A stretch of DNA of 64,000 nucleotides from Fomes fomentarius (GCA_022606135.1 JABYQN010000012.1:186001-250000); one strand, 5' to 3'; counted from the first letter of the stretch, positions 43,942-54,269 are shown. The notes: generated from the letters alone by a model not told the origin. Program-made: numbers and translations.

Positions 43942-45618
43942 TCACTCATCGTCGGTGTTCGTCTCGTCTCTGTCGGTCTCCTCGTCGGTCTTCTCCTCGT
44001 CGGTCTCATCTTCAGTTTCGGTCTCTTCTTCTTCGGTTACCTCGTCGGTTTCGCTTACTTCGTCTGCGTCACTCTGGTTTGCCTCTTCGCCGACGGTCGT
44101 GTCGTTAGTGTACGCCTCCTCCTCCTCGCTATCCTCCTCGGCAACGCCGCCAACCTCAAGCGCAGTTGCATCCTTCATACCGCCTGCAATTTGCTGCTCT
44201 TCATCTTGCTCACTTTGGCTGCCCCTCCTGCCGTCACCTGAAGTTGCATTCGTGCCACTGCCTGGCAAAGCACACTGTTGTGGCGGATCCAGGTCGTCGT
44301 CTTGCTCTTCCTCGTCTTCATCGTCTTCACTGTCGAGGGGAACTCGCTTGATACCAGGCAATACGCGCCGAGGACGAGATATCTTGCCAGCAAGCGGCGA
44401 TTGCAGGACTGCTTTCCTTACGCTATAACTGGGCTTGTATGCAGGACTTTCCTTCTTAGGCTTACCATCGGGCGATAGAGACTTCACCCGTAGGGCGTCC
44501 AGTCGCATATCGAGAGTTTGAATGTGGTTGTCAATCAGCATATTTTGCACTAACCAGTCGGGATCGTCCTATGCGTGGTTTTCAGCAAATGAGATATGGG
44601 AAATTGCATGTGCGATTGATCACATACGTTCAGTGCGGGCCCTGCTGGTTTTTTGCTCGGAGCAGACAACCAACTTGCCTGGAATTTGCATCCCTTGCAT
44701 TCAGGCTCCTTGAAAGGTTCTCGTACAGCGTACAGGAACTGGGGAGAAAGGGAAACACGAATAGGGCATTCATCGGACTTCTTGTCTTGGGGGTGGAAAG
44801 TGAACACTGGGGCATTGTAGTACTCGATACGGGGTAGTGTGCGCGCCTGGTACTGGTTCTTCCTCTTCTCGTGACGCTCGATCACTGTTGCCATCTCAGC
44901 TGCGGTTAGAACGTTGCTGACAGGGATGTCGCGCAATTGACGCTTGATCTTGCCCACTGGACGATCCCACACGAATTGCGAGAAGTAGACACCGATGATG
45001 AGCAGCGCATAGACGCGAGTCCAGTCAGGATGGTGGGCGAACGCAGCCATGGCCGTTGTGTAGATCTGCTCCATATGCGCAGAGATCGCCTTCAGGGCCT
45101 CGTTTGAGGCCTCGGTTGTCGCCCAGAAGTACTCGGTGTTCAATGTCTTGATCTCCCAGAAGTCGACCAAGATATGCTCGAACTCAGACAACTCCTTACC
45201 ACCGCAGACAATGGTTCGTACGTAGTCTGGGGTCCGCGAAAGATAGGGCCGTTTATTGGTGATTGGGACGCCTGGCTCACCATGTGGCTGAACGCGAGTG
45301 GTGAAGGAGAATTGGGGAGAGTGTGACATCGTATTCTTGGGGTAATTGGGGGGTTCGACACTGTTGCACAGTTGCGAGTTAATTTGATTGTATAGAGAGT
45401 AGAGAGGGTACTCTGCAGCACGATTGCGCCAGGCTGCGCCTATGTTGTTGGCCAACTCGTTGTTGAACCGTTCCTTTGATTGGATTAGGTGCTAACCACA
45501 TCAAAGCCTCAATCATGGCTGATACGCAAGCCAAGAAAGTAGTAGCACTCACTCGGGGTGACTTGTGACATGCAGTCTCATATGAGGAGACATCGGAGCT
45601 TCTTCCTTTCTTTGCCAT
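43942..45618 (-). CDS. Hypothetical protein with long acidic C-terminal tail
   Basis: Three exons: 45553-45618, 44628-45473 and 43942-44568, all joining in frame; 512 residues. ATG at 45618 gives MAKKGRSSDVSSYETACHKS. The central part (about residues 60-300) looks folded: PYLSRTPDYVRTIV, FEHILVDFWEIKTLNTEYFW, MAAFAHHPDWTRVYALLIIG, VYFSQFVWDRPVGK. Then comes a basic segment (DGKPKKESPAYKPSY, ISRPRRVLPGIKRVP) and a tail of about 130 residues dominated by Glu, Asp and Thr (DSEDDEDEEEQDDDLD, EEEETETEDETDEEKTDEET). The acidic tail suggests a nuclear or histone-binding type of protein, but this is inference. The family is not recognised. It lies between a pseudogene and a retrotransposon inside the duplicated locus; only one copy is seen. 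Confidence 0.75.
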
Positions 45619-46072
45619 GGTATAACGTATGGGCCAAGGGAGTGAGAAGAAATGGAGATGGTGGTCGCCGGTGAAGAGGCTAGCGCCGAACATGTTCCAA
45701 CGTTGTCTAGAGCGCCCATCGGCTAGGACTCAATTGTTCTCCTCATTGAGAACCACCGTCACGACAATTGTTTGGTATTTAGTAGTGCATTCATAACCGA
45801 CAACAGCAGTAGCTATTGGATATACACCGCCCGACTCCCAATGCACATCATCTCAAAAACTATCGGCGTCCGACACTGACTCCGAGGACAGCCTTGCGGT
45901 GCCGCCGGGAACTTCTTCAAGACTTGAACTTCAAGTTCAGTATCCTCATGCTCAACCATAGCCGGAAATAATTTAATATTTTCTTCAGTGCTTCAAGCTT
46001 CACTAATAGTCCTTATCACCGGAGGGTGCGAAAAAGGAACGTCAGCCTCATAATTCACGGCGGACATTGAAA
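45619..46072. other. Spacer upstream of the acidic-tail gene
   Basis: Should hold the promoter of the minus-strand gene at 43942-45618. Nothing else was recognised. Confidence 0.4.
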
Positions 46073-46141
46073 CCCCAGAACCGGATGCCAGAAATGTTCA
46101 GGTAGGGGAGAATCACCTGGATATTTCTGGCGGTTCTGGGG
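46073..46141. repeat. Imperfect hairpin, arms about 27 bases
   Basis: The left arm ccccagaaccggatgccaga plus aatgttcaggt pairs with the right arm acctggatatttctggcggt plus tctgggg, with a few bulges and a loop of about 12 bases. A third partial copy of the left arm (ccagaatcggtagccagaaa) lies at about 46172-46192. Possible remnant of a small inverted-repeat element. Confidence 0.7.
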
Positions 46142-46233
46142 CTTTGCCCGTCATGTTTGATCACGACAGGCACTGGTCCAGAATCGGTAGCCAGAAATGT
46201 TCGGGAAAACTCCGTCGCATATAGTCTTCGGTG

Positions 46234-46785
46234 TGATGAACTCTGAACCTGTAAGGCGAGGAGCGACTGTAAGTCACAACAAGAGAGATCTTCAGTCAGT
46301 GAGCGAACGACTATATTGCATAGTGAAGTACCTGTAAGTCACAACAAGAGAGACTACAAGTACTAAGTCAGTAAGAGGTAGTAGAGCATATGTATGTAAG
46401 GGACTTACTCTTCAGTCAGTGAGCGAACGACTGAAGAGCAGAGGCGAAGAAGGGACTGCTTTTATACATGAGGGATGAGTCCATGAGTCAGCGAATGAAG
46501 CAGTCACATGTAGCCATAAGACAATGAGTCAGAGTCCGTATCGGCGTATGAGTCAGATACAGTCATAGCATGAGTCAGACATAAGGTCTAGAAGAGTCCG
46601 GTGCAGTGTAGAACGCACTGGTACGCACAGGAATGCACAGTAACCATATGGTCATGGGAAAGTACAGTAGGAGAACAAAGAAAACCATAAATGGTAAGTA
46701 GGAACACAGTCTATCTAATCATATGACCATAAACAAGTGTACACAACTCCGGTCCGAGCACAGCCGGTAGTCCGGAAGTTCAACA
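46234..46785 (-). repeat. 3' LTR of the copia element
   Basis: 552 bp, matching the other LTR base for base as far as I can read. It contains internal duplications: cttcagtcagtgagcgaacg and gtaagtcacaacaagagaga each occur twice. These may be regulatory repeats. Confidence 0.95.
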
Positions 46786-46793
46786 CTCCCACT
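46786..46793 (-). promoter_or_regulatory. Polypurine tract of the copia element
   Basis: On the minus strand gagtgggag directly precedes the 3' LTR (which starts tgttgaac in that sense). It is the expected primer for plus-strand DNA synthesis. Confidence 0.75.
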
Positions 46794-46796
46794 CGT

Positions 46797-49778
46797 TCAA
46801 GATGCAACGGAAACAAGACCGATCTCATCAACGAACTTTGCCAAAATGGAATAAGGCACGTTCTTTGTGAGAGAATCAGCCAACTGATCCGCGGTTGCAA
46901 CATAGAAGATCTCGACAGAGCCAGACTCCACCTGTTCACGAATGAAGTGGTAGCGAATCTCTATGTGCTTGGTACGCCGGTCGACTACTGGATTGACTGA
47001 CAGGAAAATCGAACCCTGGTTGTCTAGACACATGGGTGTCGGCCTGGTCAAGTCATCACCAAGTTCATCGCCAAACGTCCTCAGCCAGATCAACTGACGA
47101 CAGGTATCAGAGGCCGCTTTATATTCCGCCTCAGTAGAGGAGAGCGAAATGGTAGGCTGACGCCTCGAAGCCCACGATATAGCACCACCTGCCATCAAGA
47201 AGACGAAACCAGAGGTAGAATGCCGATCATCACGGTCTTCGGCCCAATCTGAATCCGAATAGGAAATCAGACCGTCATTAGACGCTCCCTTGTAGCGCAA
47301 GCGATACGCCTTTGTCCCTTGAAGGTAACGCAGGACATACTTCGCATAACTCATGTGCGCTTCAGAGGGATTGGCATTGTACTTCGATAACCGTGTGACA
47401 GCGAAGGAGATATCAGGACGCGTTCCGAGCATGGCATACAAAAGACTGCCAATGAGACTCTGGTAGCGTTGCCTGAACTGATCGGAAGCTGGTTCGTCGG
47501 CACTTGCCAAGACAGCACCAGCAGGAAGGGGTGTACGTGAGGGTTTACAGTCAGCCATCTGAAAGCGCTCGAGAACAGACTGGATGTACTCTTCCTGGTC
47601 GATGTCGATCATACGAGTGGATCGATCACGAGTGATGCGAAGACCAAGGAAGCGCTGTACAGATCCCAAGTCCGTCATCTTGTACTGCTTAGAAAGCGAA
47701 CGCTTGACTTGTTTGATATGACTAGACTGATCACCCATCAGAAGTAAATCGTCGACATAAAGAACGACAATCGTAACATGATCCCCCCCTTGTCGCCGAT
47801 ATACGTAAATCCCAGCATCAGAATATGTCCGTGTAAATCCCAGATCTAGAAGCGATTGATGGATTTTCGCATTCCACTGACGCGACGCCTGCTTAAGACC
47901 ATAGATAGCCTTTTTGAGTAGACAGACGTGATCTTCCTTCCCAGGAACGACCCAGCCTTCCGGCTGTTCCATATAAATCTCCTCATCTAGATCACCATTT
48001 AGGAACGCGGTCTTGACATCCATTGACTCGATGTCCCAGTCCTCAAGCGCTGCATGCGCGAGTAAATACCGGATAGACTCAAACCGCGCCACTGGAGAGA
48101 ACGTCTCATGGTAGTCCTCTCCCCACACCTGAGTGAAACCCTTTGCAACCAGACGAGCCTTGTACCGCCCATCATGTTTGATGTCATAAACCCAGCGGTT
48201 AGAGACAACATGCCGGCCCTTGGGACGAGGAACGAGAACCCAAGTCTTATTCTCCATAAGCGACTCAAACTCCGACTTCTCAGCTTTGCGCCATTTCCCA
48301 GCATCAGGTGAGCGCATGGCTTCCTTGTGCGACTGAGGTAAGCCAGCTTTATACTGAGCAGCAGCTAGAAAAGCGAGTATCGTCTCCGCTTCACGCAGAT
48401 TGCCATCCTTGTCGATCTGATTATCAGCACGTGCAGGATCGTCATACACGTTGTTATCAGTCCTGTCCTTGTGGGGAATACCAGCTTTTTCGCGACGAGG
48501 ACGGTCACGAGCAATGCTTGGTTCATTAGCTCCCACTGGAGGGTGACGACCACGTTTGTGAGGAGGACGAGGAGGAATGACAGGAGGCGGCGTAGGAGGA
48601 CGTTGCGGAGGAGGAGGAGGCTCAGCAGGATCTTCTGCAGGAGGAGCGGGATCAGCATCCGCTGGAGGGTCAGGTTGTGGTGGTTCGAAGAGGTTGGGAG
48701 GAATGAAAGGAATTGCATCATTGGGATCGACCGAATCAGAGTCATCGTTCGAGGAATCATCCGATTGATCATCTGAGAACGGACTGTCGTCCGGGGTAGA
48801 AGGACGGTTGCCAGGTAAGTTACGAGCAGGGAAAGACTCTTCGTCAAATGTTGCATCGCGGGACACGACGATAGAGCGGTTGGCTGGATTCCAAAACCTA
48901 TACCCCTTGGAACCAGACTCATACCCGACGAAGATCATCTCGACAGCCTTCTTGTCGAGTTTCCCTTCGCGCTTTGCCTTCTGCACGTGGACAAAAGCTT
49001 TGCACCCAAACACTCTGAAGTAAGAGACGTCCGGAACGGTACCATCCCAAACAGTGATGGGGCACGACCACTTGTGTCGTCGCATAGGTTGACAATTGTA
49101 GATATGAACGGCTGCGTCAAGAGCGAGTTGCCAGAAACCATGACTAAGGCCTGCTTGGTGGAGCATAGACAGAGCCTTTTCAGTAATAGTACGATTCCAG
49201 CGCTCAGCACGTCCATTCTGTTGAGGCGAACCCGGTAGAGTCTTCTGGTGCTCGATACCGTGCGAACGAAGAAGTGTAGAGAACTCGTCTGATGTGTATT
49301 CCCCCCCTCGATCTGAGCGGATCGATTTGATCTTCTTGCCGGTCTGGTTCTCAGCCCACGCCTTATAGTCTTTGAACGCTTGGATCGCGTCAGACTTGTG
49401 TTTAAGGAAGTAAGCACGAGCGAGACCAGAATAGTCATCAATGAAACCGGCGAAGTATTTCCAACCTCCGATAGCCTGAGTGCGCATCGGTCCATCGAGG
49501 TCCGTATGGACTCGCTCAAGAACTTCGGTAGCGCGCTTCTCAGAAGGTGGAAAGGGGTTACGAGTGGATTTGCCAAAAGCACATCCATCACACGGTTCTT
49601 CGTCTGCAGGATCAACAGCATCAACCCCCTTAGTATGCTTAGGAAGGTTGCGCAGAACGTCCTTGCCCGCATGACCAAAGCGACGGTGCCAGGTCTTGAA
49701 CTTACGGACATTGAGATGGACGCGCTTGCTGTTGTGAAGCTCAATAATTGTCCAATAACAATTAGACGAGGGGTTGTA
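46797..49778 (-). CDS. Copia integrase, reverse transcriptase and RNase H
   Basis: Open in one frame from just after the TGA at 49779 to the stop at 46797. N-terminal zinc-binding HHCC: WHRRFGHAGKDVLRNL and EPCDGCAFGKS. Integrase catalytic triad: HTDLDGP, RSDRGGEYTSDEF, GSPQQNGRAERWNRTI. A Pro-rich linker follows (about 48560-48700). Reverse transcriptase: YKARLVAKGFTQ, DVKTAFLNGDLDEEIYMEQP, KAIYGLKQASRQW, VVLYVDDLLLMG with the YVDD active site. RNase H: YSDSDWAEDRDDRHSTSGFV, SLSSTEAEYKAASD, KHIEIRYHFIREQ. There is no ATG before 49487, which lies inside the integrase, so normal expression would need read-through of the TGA from gag. No other break is seen. Confidence 0.93.
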   Translation of the reverse strand, partial: YNPSSNCYWTIIELHNSKRVHLNVRKFKTWHRRFGHAGKDVLRNLPKHTKGVDAVDPADEEPCDGCAFGKSTRNPFPPSEKRATEVLERVHTDLDGPMRTQAIGGWKYFAGFIDDYSGLARAYFLKHKSDAIQAFKDYKAWAENQTGKKIKSIRSDRGGEYTSDEFSTLLRSHGIEHQKTLPGSPQQNGRAERWNRTITEKALSMLHQAGLSHGFWQLALDAAVHIYNCQPMRRHKWSCPITVWDGTVPDVSYFRVFGCKAFVHVQKAKREGKLDKKAVEMIFVGYESGSKGYRFWNPANRSIVVSRDATFDEESFPARNLPGNRPSTPDDSPFSDDQSDDSSNDDSDSVDPNDAIPFIPPNLFEPPQPDPPADADPAPPAEDPAEPPPPPQRPPTPPPVIPPRPPHKRGRHPPVGANEPSIARDRPRREKAGIPHKDRTDNNVYDDPARADNQIDKDGNLREAETILAFLAAAQYKAGLPQSHKEAMRSPDAGKWRKAEKSEFESLMENKTWVLVPRPKGRHVVSNRWVYDIKHDGRYKARLVAKGFTQVWGEDYHETFSPVARFESIRYLLAHAALEDWDIESMDVKTAFLNGDLDEEIYMEQPEGWVVPGKEDHVCLLKKAIYGLKQASRQWNAKIHQSLLDLGFTRTYSDAGIYVYRRQGGDHVTIVVLYVDDLLLMGDQSSHIKQVKRSLSKQYKMTDLGSVQRFLGLRITRDRSTRMIDIDQEEYIQSVLERFQMADCKPSRTPLPAGAVLASADEPASDQFRQRYQSLIGSLLYAMLGTRPDISFAVTRLSKYNANPSEAHMSYAKYVLRYLQGTKAYRLRYKGASNDGLISYSDSDWAEDRDDRHSTSGFVFLMAGGAISWASRRQPTISLSSTEAEYKAASDTCRQLIWLRTFGDELGDDLTRPTPMCLDNQGSIFLSVNPVVDRRTKHIEIRYHFIREQVESGSVEIFYVATADQLADSLTKNVPYSILAKFVDEIGLVSVAS

Positions 49779-51071
49779 TCATGCCTCCAGGATCTTGCGA
49801 CCCTTGATATGAATCGTCGAACCATATTTGACAGCGCCGTCAGGCAGCTTGTCGAAAATGCACATGCGCCCATCCCCTTGAAAGAGGGAGTAACCATTGC
49901 GCTCAATGGAGCCAGTCGAGAAGATGTGACCAATGGTGCCTGGTATGTAGTAGACGTGGTTCAGAGTAATTGCTACCTTCTGACCGTCTAACCAGGTTTC
50001 TCCAGACAGAGTTCCTTCCCCAAGTGCCTGAATGACGCTGCTATCACCTTGTCCAGCAGTGTTAAACAGTACAGGCGTATCGAAGGGTTGGTACTCAATG
50101 AACTCAGAGAGATCACCAGTGATATGTTGAGAGGCTCCAGAGTCCATCAGCCATGCAGTCCAGTTCACACTGTTCGAGGCCATAGCCTCATCATAGAAAG
50201 AAGCAGCGATGTTAGACGAACCGGCTACAAGTACAGATGATACAGACTCGGTAGTGACGTGCGCATGGTTATGAGAAGTGTCCTTGTTCTTCCCCTTGTC
50301 CTTATCCTTGTCTTTGTCCTTCCCTTTACCCTTGCCCTTGCCTTTGGGACGCTTCTCAGGGTACTTCTGATAGCAGTTGGACTCGTGATGAGAGCCACTT
50401 CCGCAATGAGAGCAGGGACCCTTGGGCTTCGGCTTGGTCTGGGAGACCTTGTTCGCGGACTGGCCGTTCTTGCGCATGGACTCCTCAGCCAAGGTCTTCG
50501 ACTGGATGTCATCGAGAGTGACCTTGTCGAGGTCTGTGGTCGCCATAAGCGCAGAAACCATGGACCGGTACGACTCCGGGATCTTGGACATCAAGAGAAG
50601 GGCTTGCATATTGTCAGAGAGCATGACGCCGTTGCTACTAATTTCGCGCAGGCGTGTGATAAGACGCATCATCTGATCCTGAAGGGGCTTCTGTTCGTTC
50701 ATCCGAGGCTCAGCGACGAGCGACTCGAACAAACCCCAGACGTGGGCACTGTTAGGCTTGCCAAACTTGTTCTGTAACGCTTCCCAGGACTCAGCAGCAG
50801 TCATGTCCCTGGGTTGTCCACCCGAGACAGGAATCTGAGTGTCCAGAACGTAGTGAAAGTTTGGTGCGACACGCATGTACATCATGCCGCGAGCTTGCCC
50901 ATCAAGTTTATCCCACTTGTCCTTGGCTGCTTGCTCAGTAGGACGAGTAGCGCCTTTGACAACACTCCAACAGTCCATGAAGATGAAATAGCCCTTCATC
51001 TTGGCAGACCAGTCGTTGTACTGATTCGCCGAAGAGAGGACAGGGATAGAGTCGACTTTGATATCTCCCAT
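49779..51071 (-). CDS. Copia gag and protease
   Basis: 430 residues from ATG at 51071 (MGDIKVDSIPVLSSANQY). Capsid-like part: YNDWSAKMKGYFIFMDCW, DLDKVTLDDIQSKTLAEESM (the UBN2/gag-polypeptide type of copia elements). RNA-binding zinc knuckle CSHCGSGSHHESNC (C-x2-C-x4-H-x4-C), followed by a Lys/Asp/Gly-rich tract (GKGKGKGKDKDKDKDKGKNK). The aspartic protease carries WLMDSGASQHITGD with the catalytic D-S-G. It ends GRKILEA and a TGA; the pol frame continues in the same frame after it. The same frame is open upstream of this ATG to 51617. Confidence 0.9.
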   Translation of the reverse strand: MGDIKVDSIPVLSSANQYNDWSAKMKGYFIFMDCWSVVKGATRPTEQAAKDKWDKLDGQARGMMYMRVAPNFHYVLDTQIPVSGGQPRDMTAAESWEALQNKFGKPNSAHVWGLFESLVAEPRMNEQKPLQDQMMRLITRLREISSNGVMLSDNMQALLLMSKIPESYRSMVSALMATTDLDKVTLDDIQSKTLAEESMRKNGQSANKVSQTKPKPKGPCSHCGSGSHHESNCYQKYPEKRPKGKGKGKGKDKDKDKDKGKNKDTSHNHAHVTTESVSSVLVAGSSNIAASFYDEAMASNSVNWTAWLMDSGASQHITGDLSEFIEYQPFDTPVLFNTAGQGDSSVIQALGEGTLSGETWLDGQKVAITLNHVYYIPGTIGHIFSTGSIERNGYSLFQGDGRMCIFDKLPDGAVKYGSTIHIKGRKILEA

Positions 51072-51748
51072 GATGGATAAGAGGTATTGGGGAGAATCGA
51101 GATATTCCTCCTTGAAGTCTAGAGTGAATGTGATAGGCGCGACAGGGGGCGCAGTGACGATAGGAGGAGGAAGGTAGACTGGAGGAAGAGGACTTGAATC
51201 GACAGGAGGGGAGTTTCCGAAGAGCGATCGGAGATAGAAATTAGGACGAGATGAGGAGGGCTGTGCGTGAGTTTCTTCCTGAAGATAGGGAAGAGGAACT
51301 CCGTGTTGTGGGTCGGTGTCCTGCTGCCAAGTTGCTGGATATGCCCAGTGGAAGGTCGGTTTGTACGGAAGAGGGAGTTGATTGTAGCGATTGGGACAGA
51401 GCTGTACGTCGCACTGGTCCCACTCCTGCTCTCCGTCGTCGTAGACGTAGTGATAACGATCGACCTGATCGTCTAGATCAAAGAGATGGGGCTGTTCCGA
51501 GCAATCAAACGCTGATGCAGTAGAATGATGCTCTGCAAGTTCAGCGTTGACTTCAGCTTCAGAGTCGGAGCTGAGCTGAGGACTATTGGCAGTAGTAGGC
51601 GGCTCCAGTACGATGGTTCAGAGAAAAACGCGATGATTGACTTGCCACGTGCGAGATCTGGTAGAGAGGAACACCTATTGAGGTGAGCCAGAAGGTCAGG
51701 AAGCCGATATTCCCAACAATCCAGATAGAAGTCGCCAACTGTGCCCAA
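51072..51748 (-). pseudogene. N-terminal extension of copia gag, frameshifted
   Basis: The gag frame stays open without an ATG from 51071 back to 51617, with coding-like sequence (YVYDDGEQEWDQCD, YKPTFHWAYPATWQQD, FTLDFKEEYLDSPQYLLSI). A second frame starts at ATG 51748 (MGTVGDFYLDCWEYRLPDLL, then FFSEPSYW) and overlaps it. Together they suggest one longer gag start broken by a single-base shift between 51473 and 51617, or a short unrecognised intron. Confidence 0.45.
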
Positions 51749-52105
51749 GAAAAGCTATACGAGTCTAGGTATCAAAAAGAGTATAGTAAGGAGGGTCCGA
51801 ACGGTTGTCCTCCGGTCCAAAGGTGATAACCACCCCGGCTACAACAGCTGGCGGGCGCAAGTGCGTGGCCTGGCTGAGGATACTTGAAAAACCCGTGTGC
51901 CGCGAAAGCACCAAAGGTTGTACAGAGATACTAGATAGCGACTACTAAAAAGCGCTCAGGGCTGCGTCACGAGCGCAGTAAAGTCCCCCTGGCAGCAGTG
52001 TCGGAGGGCACAGTCAAGAGTTAGGGAAAGTGGAGGAGAGTGCACGGGCAGAGAGTCGACGAACAGAGTTTGCGCGCAGAGTGTCGACAGAGAAGCAACT
52101 GATTA

Positions 52106-52124
52106 GAGCGCAGGGCTCATAACC
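52106..52124 (-). promoter_or_regulatory. Copia primer-binding site, matching the anticodon arm of initiator tRNA-Met
   Basis: The plus strand reads gcgcagggctcataacc next to the 5' LTR. This is the remembered sequence of the anticodon stem-loop (CAU anticodon) of eukaryotic initiator tRNA-Met, so the element is probably primed by a cleaved half-tRNA, as known for Drosophila copia. Confidence 0.75.
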
Positions 52125-52676
52125 TGATGAACTCTGAACCTGTAAGGCGAGGAGCGACTGTAAGTCACAACAAGAGAGATCTTCAGTCAGTGAGCGAACG
52201 ACTATATTGCATAGTGAAGTACCTGTAAGTCACAACAAGAGAGACTACAAGTACTAAGTCAGTAAGAGGTAGTAGAGCATATGTATGTAAGGGACTTACT
52301 CTTCAGTCAGTGAGCGAACGACTGAAGAGCAGAGGCGAAGAAGGGACTGCTTTTATACATGAGGGATGAGTCCATGAGTCAGCGAATGAAGCAGTCACAT
52401 GTAGCCATAAGACAATGAGTCAGAGTCCGTATCGGCGTATGAGTCAGATACAGTCATAGCATGAGTCAGACATAAGGTCTAGAAGAGTCCGGTGCAGTGT
52501 AGAACGCACTGGTACGCACAGGAATGCACAGTAACCATATGGTCATGGGAAAGTACAGTAGGAGAACAAAGAAAACCATAAATGGTAAGTAGGAACACAG
52601 TCTATCTAATCATATGACCATAAACAAGTGTACACAACTCCGGTCCGAGCACAGCCGGTAGTCCGGAAGTTCAACA
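52125..52676 (-). repeat. 5' LTR of the copia element
   Basis: 552 bp, matching the LTR at 46234-46785. Transcription of the element starts within it and runs leftward. Confidence 0.95.
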
Positions 52677-52681
52677 CGGTG

Positions 52682-53230
52682 AAGATTCAGGGTGTATATC
52701 ATGCCGCATTTTACTCTTCATTCTCTTGGAATTTTGATGTAATTATCAGTGGCAACAAAGGAGAGATTACAGAGAGTCATTTTTGGCACAAAGAAAGGCT
52801 CCTGATGGGTCACATTTGGTACAACCGGCAATCGGACCCATAGAAGGTCACCTAACTTGAGGTAAGGAAGTCTACAACTGCCATATAGGTGGCCTGTATC
52901 CATGATTATCATGCACCATACAGGTGACATTTGAGGGGGCCCTTTTACAGCCCTTTGGTAGGTTTCCTTTCTTATCCATTCTAGGTTGCACGTTGTCTCA
53001 CTCCTCAGGTTTACTTTCGGGCTCACTGAAAATTTACATGAATATCTCGTGAATGAGACCGTTGAGGGACCCAGGTATGTTGGCTATATTTTTGCCGAAG
53101 GCCATGTTAGACTGGGTTTATCCTACATTTTCTGGCGGCCGTTTCTCGGTCAGCGCCTGTCGTGTGGTCGCGCGTCTATGCTTGCTTACGTCAACGGCGT
53201 CTTCCTATGTCCTTGTTTCGAAGTTGATTC
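52682..53230. other. Non-coding stretch right of the copia element
   Basis: Continuous with 45619-46228 before the insertion. It contains a small inverted block (cctgtatcc..gcaccatacagg, about 52886-52925). No gene seen. AT-richer than its surroundings. Confidence 0.4.
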
Positions 53231-53285
53231 GAAGCGCCAAAGTTCAACTTGTCTCCCAACCACATCCATCTCTTCTCCTCCCCTC

Positions 53286-54147
53286 ATGGCACCCTCACGC
53301 ACCACTAAGCCCCGCGTATCTAACTCATCGACCAGCTCGAGCTCCTCCTCGTCCACCTCTAAACACACCCCTCGCAGAAACCCATTATTTTGGGAAGGCG
53401 ACCAGTATCTGTTGGAGACGACAGATAGTGATGACCCGACGCAGCCTGGTCGCAGACTCACCGAAGCAGCGGAGAAGGCTCAGAAACAGGTGTGTAACAT
53501 ACCTTCCGCTGTGGTTGCATACACTCATCTGCAACAACAAAGCGGTGGCGAAGGCTGATGGCCAACCGACCACCGAGGAAGAATATCTCGCCGAAGCTAC
53601 TCGCTCGTAAGGGCAGGAAGCCTCCTCTCTTATACTACGGCTGGCCTTTCATGGATGACGACATGATCCTGTACGCTAAGCGTCACAGTTTGTCATTTCC
53701 GCCCTCACAAGCAATGCGCGCGATCCTCGGGTGTGGGGAACGTTTCAACTTCGCGAACCTCACCGAGGAGCACCTGCGCAACCCTGAACTTGTCCGCGCA
53801 CTACGTCACGCCGCTATCGCGCTTGCTCAACATGATCTTATCGGAAAGACCGGCGCGCAGCTCACTATCGGGCGACCGTTCTCGTTACAGTGGGACACCA
53901 TCCTCGTCATGTGGACGAACTACGATATGGAGGAACGCTACCCAATGCTGGAGTTCCTTGAGATATATGATAAGGCGGTGGCAATCCTGGACGAGGAGCT
54001 GAACGTAGGGAAGGAGCGCGGTGAGCGGACAAAGCTGCGGTGGTGGTGGTCATGGGACAACGACGTGGTACGCGTATCTCCTATTTGTGTGGCTCTGTCT
54101 GTGATGCTGACTGCCAGTCCCAGAGCATCTTCACCGATATCAACTAA
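53286..54147 (+). CDS. Family A hypothetical protein, copy 2
   Basis: Exons 53286-53489, 53543-54067 and 54118-54147; 252 residues, the same length as copy 1. Core motifs are kept: PPLLYYGWPF, FNFANLTEEHLR, AQHDLIGKT, LTIGRPFS, YPMLEFLE, LRWWWSWDNDV, SQSIFTDIN. Differences from copy 1 include SFPPSQAMRAILGCGERF in place of SYRPSATTRANLGCGEHF. The gene is intact, with the conserved leader (gcgccaaagttcaacttgtc) directly upstream and a degraded family B gene in convergent orientation downstream. No known motif; function unknown. Confidence 0.75.
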
Positions 54148-54269
54148 ATTCACAATGCACGTCGAACTCGTTACATAGACACTTGTACAATATTGTAGCA
54201 CGTATCGCGATCATCTGCCGCACACCTCATATGCATCTATCTTCCCCCATTCTCACTGTATTACATGTC

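Larger units (their letters stand above)
46234..52676 (-). mobile_element. Ty1/copia LTR retrotransposon, complete, 6443 bp
   Basis: Two 552-bp LTRs, with no difference noticed when read side by side, start TG and end CA in plus-strand sense. The element is flanked by a 5-bp target duplication cggtg at 46229-46233 and 52677-52681. The coding strand is minus, with gag, protease, integrase, reverse transcriptase and RNase H in that order, which defines the copia superfamily. A primer-binding site and polypurine tract are next to the LTRs. Matching LTRs and an exact duplication indicate a very recent insertion. Coding is nevertheless interrupted by one in-frame TGA (49779-49781) and, in the leader, by an apparent frameshift near 51473-51617. 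Confidence 0.95.
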
